Position numbers and translations under genes: made by a program
Assembly (NCBI RefSeq): GCF_014192015.1
Contig: NZ_JACHXJ010000004.1
Location: 399,233 to 463,232, forward strand
Direction: 5' to 3'
Length of the DNA: 64,000 bases
Origin: Paenibacillus rhizosphaerae
GTDB lineage: Bacteria > Bacillota > Bacilli > Paenibacillales > Paenibacillaceae
The notes under the pieces: model-generated
Database searches by the model: none
Told to the model about the DNA's origin: nothing
What the model saw: only the letters and a program-made list of their open reading frames with translations
Shown here: piece after piece, positions 42,608 through 49,948 of the stretch
How the letters are laid out: every line of letters starts with the position of its first letter
Numbering within the stretch: the first letter of the stretch is position 1

Positions 42608-43642
42608 TCATACCATTAACGGCTGGTTTTTGAGCACCGCCTGCCACTTTCCGTACAGCTCCCACGGCTTGCCGGATTCCAGCAGCGCCTTAACCGTATA
42701 CAGGCCTTCCTCAACAGATTGCACCCGATCCACCAGGTGCAGGCGCACTGCCGCATTCAGCAGCACCTGGTATATAAAGGCCATGTCGCCCTTGCCCTGC
42801 AGCACCCGGCCCGTGACCGCCGCCTGCTCGGCCGGCGTCCAGTCGACCTCCGGCAGCGGCGTATCGAGGCCGAAGCTCTCCGGATCGATGATCTGGAGCG
42901 AAGCCTCCCCGTGTTCGATCCGGTAGGTCCGGGTCGGGCGGTGGATGTACAGCTCATCCGAGCCTTCGCTTCCCTGAATAATCATGGCCCGCTCATAGCC
43001 AAGGTTCATGATGAGCCGGCCGAGCCGGTCAAAGACCGTGTTATGGTACACCCCAAACGTTAAGAAAGGGGAGTGTCCGTAATCCGCAAACTTCTCAGCT
43101 GTGTTGAGGACGGTCCGCATGCCGAGCTCCTCGCGGATAGGGCGAAGCTTCGACAGCGGGGGGCACCAGGCCTCGGCATGGGCGTACAGCACGCCCGTCT
43201 GGCGCGCTGCTTCCAGGCACAGTTCCCTGGACAGCGACGGGCCGGAAATGCCCATTGCGGCAAAAACATCGGCCAGCGTCATCCCCCACTTTGGCGGAAG
43301 GGACGCCGACCCGTGCAGGGTAACAGGCAGTCCGGCGGCAGCCAGCACAAACGAGGTGGCAATCGTTGACATAAAGGACGACTTCCGGCCGTCGTACGGG
43401 CCGGCGCAGTCGATGCCCTGCGGAAGGTCCGATCGGGCGGCGTGTTTGCGCAGGACCGACACGAAGGCTTCCAGCTCATCTACGCTTTCCATTTTGATAC
43501 GTTCGGCGATAAAAAACGCCCCGATCTGGGCGGGGGTGGCGGTCATAACGAGGATTGCCTCAGCCGCCTGGAGGGCTTCCTCATAGGTCAGGTCACGGGC
43601 GCCCCGCTTGCCCCGGCCGACTTCTTTTAATAATTGGATCAT
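42608..43642 (-). CDS. TrpD2 (YbiB-like) anthranilate phosphoribosyltransferase-family protein
   Basis: A 344-residue protein with the TrpD fold: an N-terminal helical domain and DCAGPYDGRKSSFMSTIATSFVLAAAGLPV, in which the GTGGD phosphoribosyl loop of true TrpD is replaced by AGPYDGR. That replacement is typical of the TrpD2/YbiB branch. Tryptophan genes are absent nearby, so a biosynthetic role is unlikely. E. coli YbiB is a nucleic-acid-binding protein (known). Its start codon overlaps the stop of the ANTAR regulator gene (ATGA), so the two are made together, which suggests a joint role in nitrite control (inference). Confidence 0.85.
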   Translation of the reverse strand: MIQLLKEVGRGKRGARDLTYEEALQAAEAILVMTATPAQIGAFFIAERIKMESVDELEAFVSVLRKHAARSDLPQGIDCAGPYDGRKSSFMSTIATSFVLAAAGLPVTLHGSASLPPKWGMTLADVFAAMGISGPSLSRELCLEAARQTGVLYAHAEAWCPPLSKLRPIREELGMRTVLNTAEKFADYGHSPFLTFGVYHNTVFDRLGRLIMNLGYERAMIIQGSEGSDELYIHRPTRTYRIEHGEASLQIIDPESFGLDTPLPEVDWTPAEQAAVTGRVLQGKGDMAFIYQVLLNAAVRLHLVDRVQSVEEGLYTVKALLESGKPWELYGKWQAVLKNQPLMV

Positions 43643-44262
43643 GATTTCTTGGCACCTCCCGAACCGGATTCCTGAAGCAGCTGATACAGCTTGACGATGG
43701 AGGTCGCGACGTCCACCATCCGTTTCCGTTCATTCATCGCCTGCTTGCGCAGGACGTCATAGGCTTCGGATTCCGATATGTTTTTGAGCTCGCACAGAAT
43801 CCCCTTGGCCATATCGATCCACTTTCGTTCCTCAATGCGGGCGAGAAGCTGCTTGCGCTCGTTCTTCCACTGCTGCCGTTCATAGAAGTGGGCGGAGCTG
43901 AAATGCAGCGACCAATGCAGCTCGTGCGCTTTCATGGTCGGAAATAAAAGCCCGTCAATGATGACATCATCCTCACATGCCTCTAGGGACAACGAGGCGG
44001 CCGTATCGCTGCACCACCAAAGAACCGGTGTTTGTTTGTGTTTCTCGAGCTTGCCGCACCAAGCCTTGATCTCGGAGACCGGGAGGTGAAGCACCGCGCC
44101 GTCCGCATCCCCGATTCCGGCGATAGCCTGCTCCTCGTCGCGTGCGAGATGGACTTGGTACCCGTAGGAACGAAGGATAAATTCCGGCAGAAGCGTCCTG
44201 CTATCTGAATCACTTCGCTCTGAAGGAGGGGCCTGGCGGTGGATAACCAGCAATGAACGCAT
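43639..44262 (-). CDS. ANTAR-domain RNA-binding antiterminator with pseudo-receiver domain
   Basis: A 207-residue protein, ATG at 44262 behind AAGGGAG. The C-terminal ANTAR domain (about 135-195) shows WIDMAKGILCELKNISESEAYDVLRKQAMNERKRMVDVA, the three-helix RNA-binding unit of NasR/EutV/AmiR. The N-terminal 120 residues look like a receiver fold that lacks the acidic pocket and the phospho-Asp (GAVLHLPV in place of the usual Asp), so it is probably not phosphorylated. It is divergent from nirB, whose leader carries the matching two-hairpin ANTAR target and terminator. It should therefore promote read-through into nirB when nitrate or nitrite is sensed. Confidence 0.88.
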   Translation of the reverse strand: MRSLLVIHRQAPPSERSDSDSRTLLPEFILRSYGYQVHLARDEEQAIAGIGDADGAVLHLPVSEIKAWCGKLEKHKQTPVLWWCSDTAASLSLEACEDDVIIDGLLFPTMKAHELHWSLHFSSAHFYERQQWKNERKQLLARIEERKWIDMAKGILCELKNISESEAYDVLRKQAMNERKRMVDVATSIVKLYQLLQESGSGGAKKS

Positions 44263-44324
44263 GCATAGACGCTCCCTTCATAATTCAGTCCAGTCAGAGT
44301 TTAAGATGAGTGTAACAGATTGTA

Positions 44325-44341
44325 TGTTAATTTATATAACA
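44325..44341. promoter_or_regulatory. GlnR/TnrA box, distal
   Basis: TGTTAATTTATATAACA fits TGTNA-N7-TNACA exactly. It lies about 100 bases upstream of the nirB start site and about 70 before the ANTAR gene, so it may serve either direction. Confidence 0.8.
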
Positions 44342-44387
44342 TAAAACAGGGTGACATGTCGATAACCAAATGAAAATGTGTTTCTCA

Positions 44388-44404
44388 TGTTAAATATGTT
44401 GACA
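44388..44404. promoter_or_regulatory. GlnR/TnrA box overlapping the nirB -35
   Basis: TGTTAAATATGTTGACA also fits TGTNA-N7-TNACA, and its last six bases are the TTGACA -35 element. Binding here could repress or, centred near -39, activate. Confidence 0.75.
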
Positions 44405-44428
44405 AACATTCACGGGGTAGTGTATATT
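44399..44428 (+). promoter_or_regulatory. nirB operon promoter
   Basis: -35 TTGACA (44399-44404) and -10 TATATT (44423-44428) with an 18-base spacer. The start near 44435 gives a leader of about 170 bases. Confidence 0.75.
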
Positions 44429-44452
44429 TCCATCAAGAACTTGATAACAGCC

Positions 44453-44494
44453 GGATACAACGGTGTATCCTTTATAGCGGCAATGAAGCCTGCT
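44453..44494 (+). promoter_or_regulatory. ANTAR-responsive double hairpin in the nirB leader
   Basis: P1: GGATAC / GTATCC (44453-44458, 44465-44470) with hexaloop AACGGT. P2: AGCGGC (44476-44481) with GCC-T-GCT (44488-44494) and hexaloop AATGAA. Both loops have A at position 1 and G at position 4, the recognised ANTAR signature. The P2 3' strand can instead pair with the downstream terminator, so P2 and terminator exclude each other. Confidence 0.85.
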
Positions 44495-44508
44495 TTCGAT
44501 TCCTGAGC

Positions 44509-44556
44509 CAGAGTGCGTCACTCTGTCCGGGGCCCGAAGGCGGGCTTTTCTGGTTT
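44509..44556 (+). terminator. Leader terminator of the nir operon (attenuator)
   Basis: A CAGAGTG/CACTCTG hairpin (44509-44525) is followed by GCCCG/CGGGC (44532-44536, 44541-44545) and TTTTCTGGTTTTT. A longer form pairs 44487-44499 with 44535-44548, consuming the P2 3' arm. Read-through then depends on P2 being held by the ANTAR protein. Confidence 0.8.
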
Positions 44557-44605
44557 TTGCGTACAAGAGTCAGAAGATTGGACTATTGAGGGGAGCGGAA
44601 GAGAC

Positions 44606-47041
44606 ATGGCGAAGAAAAAGCTGGTCATGGTCGGTAACGGGATGGCAGGGGTAAGAGCGCTGGAGCATCTGCTGAAGCTGGCGCCGGATGCGTACGAAAT
44701 CACGATTTTCGGGGCGGAGCCCCATCCCAACTACAACCGGATCATGTTGTCATCGGTCCTTGCGGGCGGTGCGGATATTCAGGAAATTGTGATCAATGAC
44801 TGGGACTGGTACAAAGAAAACCGGATCGAATTATATACCGGGCACACGGTGACCCGAATCGATACGAAAAACCGCGTCGTATATTCCGATCAAGGTGCGG
44901 AGGCGAAATATGACGTACTGATTATGGCGACGGGCTCCAATCCGTTCATGCTCCCGCTTCCGGGCGCGGATAAGGAAGGCGTAATCGCCTTCCGGGATAT
45001 CAAGGACTGCGAAACGATGATGGAGACGTCCCAAAAGCATAAAAAGGCCGTGGTCATCGGCGGCGGACTGCTGGGACTCGAAGCGGCGAGAGGGCTGCTG
45101 CACCTCGGCATGGACGTCTCGGTCGTCCATATCCATCCTTATTTAATGGAACGGCAGCTGGACGAGACCGCTTCGCGGATGCTGCAGCGGGAGCTGGAAG
45201 CCCAAGGGATGACGTTTCTGCTGAGCAAGCATTCCGAATCCATTATGGGGCGCAAGCGGGTCAAGGAGCTTCGCTTCACCGACGGCACCCGGGTCGACGC
45301 CGATTTGATCGTCATGGCGGTCGGCATCCGGCCGAACGTGGCCCTGGCGAAATCCGCCGGAATAGAGGTCAACCGGGGCATCGTCGTCAACGATTATATG
45401 GAAACGAACATTCCCGGCATCTATGCCGTCGGCGAGTGCGCGGAGCACCGGGGCATCGCCTACGGACTGGTCGCGCCCCTGTATGAACAAGGGGCCGTGC
45501 TCGCCAAACGGCTTGCGGGCGTCGATACCGCCGGTTATGCCGGCTCCGTGACTTCAACTAAATTGAAGGTATCGGGCGTAGATGTATTCTCCGCGGGGCA
45601 TTTTGCCGAGCCGGAGGGCACCAGGGCTTTGCGTTACCAAGATGAGGTAGAGGGCGTGTATAAAAAGATCGTCATCCACGACGACCGGCTCGTCGGCGCC
45701 GTCCTGTTCGGGGACACGGGCGACGGCTCCAAGCTGTTCTCGCTCATGAAGAGCCGGGAATCGGTCAAGGGCCGGGAAAAGGAGCTGCTGCTCGGCTTTT
45801 CCGTCGGCGCCGGATCTTCCGTATCGCCGGAAGAACGGCTGGCAGGTCTGCCGGATGACGAGATCATCTGCGGTTGTAACGGCGTCACCAAAGAGACGAT
45901 CAAGGACGCGATCCTGAATAAAAACTGCACGACCGTGTCGGCGGTCAAAGCCTGCACCAAGGCGTCCGGATCTTGCGGCGGCTGCAAACCGCTCGTCGAG
46001 GGTCTGGTTCAGCTCTTCGCAGGCGATGCGGCAGGTGAGCCGGTCAAAGAAGGCATATGCGGCTGCACGACGCTGAACCGGGACGAAATCGTTGCGGAAA
46101 TTACCCGGATGGGACTGAAGTCCATCAAAGAAGTGATGAACGTGCTGGGCTGGAACAATCCCGAAGGCTGCTCCAAATGCCGTCCGTCGGTGAACTACTA
46201 TTTGGGCATGCTGTTCCCCGAGTCTTATAAGGATGAAAAAGAATCCCGGTTCACCAACGAAAGATACCACGGGAACATTCAGAAGGACGGAACCTATTCC
46301 GTGGTGCCGCGGATTTACGGCGGTGTCACTTCCCCGTCCGAGCTGAAGAAAATCGCCGAGGTCGCCGAGAAATTCGACGTGCCGATGGTCAAGATCACCG
46401 GCGGGCAGCGGATCGACCTGCTTGGCGTCAAAAAGGAGGATCTCCCGAAAATGTGGGAGGAGCTCGACATGCCTTCCGGCTATGCATACGGTAAAGCGCT
46501 CCGCACGGTCAAAACCTGCGTCGGTTCCACCTTCTGCCGGTTCGGTACCCAGGACTCCATCGGCATGGGCATCCGGCTTGAAAAAGAGCTGGAGCGCCTG
46601 AGTACACCGGCCAAGGTGAAACTGGCCGTGTCGGGATGCCCGCGGAACTGCGCGGAAGCGACTATCAAGGACTTCGGCGTGGTCGCCATCGACGGCGGCT
46701 GGGAGCTGCATGTCGGCGGCAACGGCGGCGTGCATGTGCGGGCAACCGAACTGCTCTGCGTCGTGAAAACGGAGGATGAAGTGGTCGAATGGGCGAGTGC
46801 CTTTATTCAATATTACCGCGAGCATGCGCAGTGGAATGAACGGACATCGGTCTGGATTGAGCGGGTCGGGCTGGACAGCGTGAAGAAGGCGCTGGAGAAG
46901 AAGGAAGACCGAGAGGCGCTTCATGGACGGTTGAAGCTGGCGCTCAGCACGCAGAAGGATCCGTGGAAGGAGATTTTATCCGACAAGGAACTCCGCAAAA
47001 ATTTCGAACCTCTGCCGAATGCAGAGCCTGTGAAGAACTAA
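44606..47041 (+). CDS. nirB: Assimilatory nitrite reductase [NAD(P)H] large subunit
   Basis: An 811-residue protein with ATG at 44606 behind GAGGGGAGCGG. It reduces nitrite to ammonium with six electrons. Domains in order: FAD/NAD(P)H module (VGNGMAGVRALEHL, later GGGLLGLEAARGLLHLG); BFD-like [2Fe-2S] segment (CGCNGVTKETI and CTKASGSCGGCKP) with a second Cys set CGCTTLNRDEI / CSKCRPSVNYYLG; nitrite/sulfite reductase ferredoxin half-domain; and the siroheme/[4Fe-4S] site TCVGSTFCRFG and SGCPRNCAEA. First gene of the nirB-nirD-nirC-SUMT operon. Confidence 0.96.
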   Translation: MAKKKLVMVGNGMAGVRALEHLLKLAPDAYEITIFGAEPHPNYNRIMLSSVLAGGADIQEIVINDWDWYKENRIELYTGHTVTRIDTKNRVVYSDQGAEAKYDVLIMATGSNPFMLPLPGADKEGVIAFRDIKDCETMMETSQKHKKAVVIGGGLLGLEAARGLLHLGMDVSVVHIHPYLMERQLDETASRMLQRELEAQGMTFLLSKHSESIMGRKRVKELRFTDGTRVDADLIVMAVGIRPNVALAKSAGIEVNRGIVVNDYMETNIPGIYAVGECAEHRGIAYGLVAPLYEQGAVLAKRLAGVDTAGYAGSVTSTKLKVSGVDVFSAGHFAEPEGTRALRYQDEVEGVYKKIVIHDDRLVGAVLFGDTGDGSKLFSLMKSRESVKGREKELLLGFSVGAGSSVSPEERLAGLPDDEIICGCNGVTKETIKDAILNKNCTTVSAVKACTKASGSCGGCKPLVEGLVQLFAGDAAGEPVKEGICGCTTLNRDEIVAEITRMGLKSIKEVMNVLGWNNPEGCSKCRPSVNYYLGMLFPESYKDEKESRFTNERYHGNIQKDGTYSVVPRIYGGVTSPSELKKIAEVAEKFDVPMVKITGGQRIDLLGVKKEDLPKMWEELDMPSGYAYGKALRTVKTCVGSTFCRFGTQDSIGMGIRLEKELERLSTPAKVKLAVSGCPRNCAEATIKDFGVVAIDGGWELHVGGNGGVHVRATELLCVVKTEDEVVEWASAFIQYYREHAQWNERTSVWIERVGLDSVKKALEKKEDREALHGRLKLALSTQKDPWKEILSDKELRKNFEPLPNAEPVKN

Positions 47042-47053
47042 GGGGGGAACGGG

Positions 47054-47371
47054 ATGGTTAAACATCTGATCGGAAACATATCGGAGATCGATCCGAAAGG
47101 ATCGCGGACGGTGGTGCTGGAGGGGACGGAAATTGCCTTGTTCCGCTTAAGCGACGGCGATATTTTGGCGGTGGAGAACAAGTGCCCGCACAAAGGAGGA
47201 AAGCTCTCCGAGGGCATGGTATGCGGCAAGGATGTGCATTGTCCGCTCCATGACTGGAAAATCGACCTGCGCAGCGGGTGCGTGCAGGAGCCGGATACCG
47301 GCAAGGTCGGCACCTATGAGGTTGAGGTGGATCCGGTAAGCGGGGCGATTTATTGCCTGACGGAATCTTAA
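47054..47371 (+). CDS. nirD: Nitrite reductase small subunit (Rieske-type)
   Basis: A 105-residue Rieske-fold protein with ATG behind GGGGGG. The ligands CPHKGG (about 43-45) and CPLHDW (about 62-65) keep the C-x-H...C-x-x-H pattern of a functional [2Fe-2S] cluster, unlike the cluster-less NirD of enterobacteria. It starts 12 bases after nirB and forms the NirBD enzyme in the cytoplasm. Confidence 0.95.
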   Translation: MVKHLIGNISEIDPKGSRTVVLEGTEIALFRLSDGDILAVENKCPHKGGKLSEGMVCGKDVHCPLHDWKIDLRSGCVQEPDTGKVGTYEVEVDPVSGAIYCLTES

Positions 47372-47394
47372 GCGGGAGAAAGGAGGAGCAGCCG

Positions 47395-48264
47395 ATGGAT
47401 TACGTAAAACCAGGCGAGGTTCTAAATGACATGATTGAGGGAGGCGCGAACAAAGCAAAGCTGAGTCCGGGGCAAATGCTGGTGCGCAGCATGCTCGCGG
47501 GGGCAATTCTGGCCTGTGCCACGACGCTGGCCTTTACCGCTTCGTCCCAAACGAATATTCCGATGGCCGGTGCGCTTATTTTTCCCGTAGGCTTTGTGAT
47601 CATCGTGCTGCTCGGGCTGGAGCTGGTGACGGGGAGCTTTGCACTGATTCCGCTGGCGGTGCTGCAGAAAAAGGCCTCGTTCCGCTCCATGCTCGGCAAC
47701 TACGGCTGGGTCATCCTCGGCCATGTGATCGGCTGCCTGGTCTATGCGGTGCTGTACGGCCTGACCATCACCAAAATGGGGCACGACATGAGCAGCCCGC
47801 TTGTCCAGACGATCATCAAGACGAGCGAAGCAAAGACGCTGGCCTATAGGGAGCTCGGCGGCGAAGGCCTGCTGCTGGTCGTGATCAAGGCAATACTGTG
47901 CAACTGGATGGTGACGCTGGGCGTGGTCATGGCGTTTACATCCAAGTCCACCGCGGGCAAAATCGCAGCGATGTGGCTGCCGATTCTCATCTTCTTCGGC
48001 CAAGGATTCGAGCATGCCGTCGTCAATATGTTCGTCATTCCGGCCGGCATGATGCTCGGCGCCAAAGTCAGCTTTGCCGATTGGTGGCTGTGGAACCAAA
48101 TCCCCGTGCTGATAGGCAACTTCTTTGGCGGCGCTTTGTTTACGGGCGTGGCGTATTACGTGTCCATCCACGGGTTTGGCAAAAGCAAGTCCGGCGCGAT
48201 CGGATCGGCCGGAGCCCGCGGCTCCATGGAGGCGGCGGCTGTGTCTGCCGAGCGCAGCCGATGA
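47395..48264 (+). CDS. nirC: Formate/nitrite transporter family channel (NirC type)
   Basis: A 289-residue protein with six membrane helices and ATG at 47395 behind GGAGGAGCAG. FNT family marks are PIMAGALIFPVGFVI-like sequence (here NIPMAGALIFPVGFVIIVLLGLELVTGSF) and the helix-break GNYGWVILGHVIGC and VNMFVIP segments. In this operon it should carry nitrite across the membrane. The C-terminal tail is A/S/G-rich and its stop overlaps the next start (ATGA). Confidence 0.9.
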   Translation: MDYVKPGEVLNDMIEGGANKAKLSPGQMLVRSMLAGAILACATTLAFTASSQTNIPMAGALIFPVGFVIIVLLGLELVTGSFALIPLAVLQKKASFRSMLGNYGWVILGHVIGCLVYAVLYGLTITKMGHDMSSPLVQTIIKTSEAKTLAYRELGGEGLLLVVIKAILCNWMVTLGVVMAFTSKSTAGKIAAMWLPILIFFGQGFEHAVVNMFVIPAGMMLGAKVSFADWWLWNQIPVLIGNFFGGALFTGVAYYVSIHGFGKSKSGAIGSAGARGSMEAAAVSAERSR

Positions 48265-49028
48265 AGCCGGGCATCGTGTCCATCGTCGGTGCCGGTCCCG
48301 GTGATCCGGAGCTCATTACGGTAAAGGCGCTCCGGCGGATCCAGGAGGCGGATGTCATCTTGTATGACCGCCTGGTAAACAAGGAACTGCTTGGGTACGC
48401 GAAGAAAGGCGCGGCGCTCGTCTACGTCGGCAAGGCACCGGGGCAGCATGCGGTGCCGCAGGCGGAAATCCATGAGCAGCTCGCCGCGTTCGCCATGAAG
48501 GGCAAGCAGGTCGTGCGGCTGAAGGGCGGCGACCCGCTAATCTTCGGCCGCGGCGGCGAAGAGGCGCAGGAGATGGCGGCGCGCGGCATCCCGTTCGAGT
48601 TCGTGCCGGGCGTGACCTCGGCCATCGGCGCCGCCTCCTCGGCGGGCATTCCGCTGACCCACCGCGGGCGGAGCGCCTCGGTCGCCTTTGTCAGCGGCTC
48701 GAGCTGTGCCGGCCGGGACCAGGGGCCCCGCTGGGACCTGCTCGCCCAGGGCGTCGACACTCTCGTCGTGTATATGGGTGTCGCCGGCATGGCGGACATC
48801 TGCCGCGAGCTGATCGCTCACGGCCGGCCGCATTCGGCTCCGGCCGCGATCGTCGAGCAGGGGACGAGCGAGCAGGAGCGGGTCATCACCGGCACGGTGG
48901 GCAGCATCCACAAGCTGGCTTCCCTCATGCATGTCAAAAACCCGGCGCTGCTCATTTTCGGCGAGGTGGTGCATGTGCGGGAACAGCTGCTCCGCCTGGC
49001 CGAGGAGGCTGAGGAGCGAATCGGGTAA
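48261..49028 (+). CDS. cobA: Uroporphyrinogen-III C-methyltransferase (SUMT)
   Basis: A 255-residue enzyme beginning within the nirC stop codon. It methylates uroporphyrinogen III at C2 and C7 to precorrin-2, the first step to siroheme needed by NirB. Family motifs are GAGPGDPELITVKALR at the start, VRLKGGDPLIFGRGGEEAQ and VPGVTSAIGAASSAGIPLTHR, and a C-terminal P-A-I-V-E-Q-G-T segment. It lacks the CysG N-terminal dehydrogenase/ferrochelatase domain, so those steps must be encoded elsewhere. Last gene of the nir operon. Confidence 0.95.
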   Translation: MKPGIVSIVGAGPGDPELITVKALRRIQEADVILYDRLVNKELLGYAKKGAALVYVGKAPGQHAVPQAEIHEQLAAFAMKGKQVVRLKGGDPLIFGRGGEEAQEMAARGIPFEFVPGVTSAIGAASSAGIPLTHRGRSASVAFVSGSSCAGRDQGPRWDLLAQGVDTLVVYMGVAGMADICRELIAHGRPHSAPAAIVEQGTSEQERVITGTVGSIHKLASLMHVKNPALLIFGEVVHVREQLLRLAEEAEERIG

Positions 49029-49102
49029 TTTTAGGAAGGCCGGGAGAAGGGGACAACCACAGGGGGGTTCCGGTCTACCGAGCGGCTGATTGATAAAAAG
49101 GG

Positions 49103-49153
49103 AAGGACCGTCGTTAAGCAGGTGCGGACTGCTTAACGACGGTTCCTTTTTTG
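49103..49153 (+). terminator. Rho-independent terminator of the nir operon
   Basis: A stem of about 19 bases (49103-49121 with 49129-49148, one bulge), then six Ts. Confidence 0.9.
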
Positions 49154-49256
49154 TTTATTTGGTCTCCCGGGGGCGTTCTTCAGAGTCATGATCTCTTTTT
49201 CCGAAAAAAATTGAACTTCATTTAAAACCGTTCCGTACTTCCCGCAGTCATTATAG

Positions 49257-49366
49257 AGTATAGAATTATAAATTTTCAGCGGAGCTGAAAGTTCTATACT
49301 CGCATGGCAAACTTCCTCAAATCGCGGTCTGTCTTCTTTGAAAGTACGACGATAGATGTTTGTCTT
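49257..49366 (+). repeat. Copy B of the structured intergenic repeat
   Basis: Outer palindrome AGTATAGAA (49257-49265) / TTCTATACT (49292-49300) with an inner TTTCAGC / GCTGAAA hairpin. Then GGCAAAC (49306-49312) pairs with GTTTGTC (49358-49364). Compared with the other copies both partners of paired positions have changed, keeping the stems. It is solitary, in the sense orientation just before the ECF sigma gene. Confidence 0.8.
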
Positions 49367-49423
49367 GTATATACAGACGCTGGCAGGGCTGGCGAAGGGG
49401 AGAGGGAAAGGGGGGGTCTGACG

Positions 49424-49948
49424 ATGGAACAAACCGAGCTGGCCGCCGCAGCATGCCGCGGGGACGAGCAGGCTTTTCACATCCTGGTGTCCGGGCAGCA
49501 GAGGCGCTTGTACGGCATCGCCTACAGCTATCTGCATCATGAGCAGGATGCGCTTGAAGCGGTGCAGGAAGCGGTATGCCGGGCCTGGATCAAGTGCGGA
49601 AAGCTGAAGGATCCGGGAGCGTTTATCCCGTGGCTGATCCGGATCCTGATCAACTGCTGCGTGGATGAGCAGAAGCGCAAGAAGAGATTGCAGCCGCTTC
49701 CGGACAACGCGGATATCCGGTCAAACGAAATGATCAGCGACAGCAAAATCGATCTGGAGCGCGCCTTGGACCGTATGAAACCGAAATACAGGCACGTGTT
49801 GATGTTGAAATATTATGAGGATATGACCTTAACCGAAATAGCCCGGGTGCTGGACCGCCCGGAGGGCACGGTGAAGACGTGGCTGCACCAAGGTCTCGAG
49901 CAGCTGCGGGGGAAAATGGAGACGGGAGGCGAGTTGTTTCATGGTTGA
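49424..49948 (+). CDS. ECF-type RNA polymerase sigma factor
   Basis: A 174-residue sigma-70-family factor; the ATG at 49424 has AAAGGGGGGG seven bases upstream. Region 2 shows DEQAFHILVSGQQRRLYGIAYSYL and DALEAVQEAVCRAWIKCGKL. Region 4 shows YRHVLMLKYYEDMTLTEIARVLDRPEGTVKTWLHQGLEQL. It overlaps the DUF4179 gene by eight bases, the standard arrangement of a sigma with its membrane anti-sigma. A repeat copy ends 57 bases before the start, within its probable leader or promoter region. Confidence 0.92.
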   Translation: MEQTELAAAACRGDEQAFHILVSGQQRRLYGIAYSYLHHEQDALEAVQEAVCRAWIKCGKLKDPGAFIPWLIRILINCCVDEQKRKKRLQPLPDNADIRSNEMISDSKIDLERALDRMKPKYRHVLMLKYYEDMTLTEIARVLDRPEGTVKTWLHQGLEQLRGKMETGGELFHG

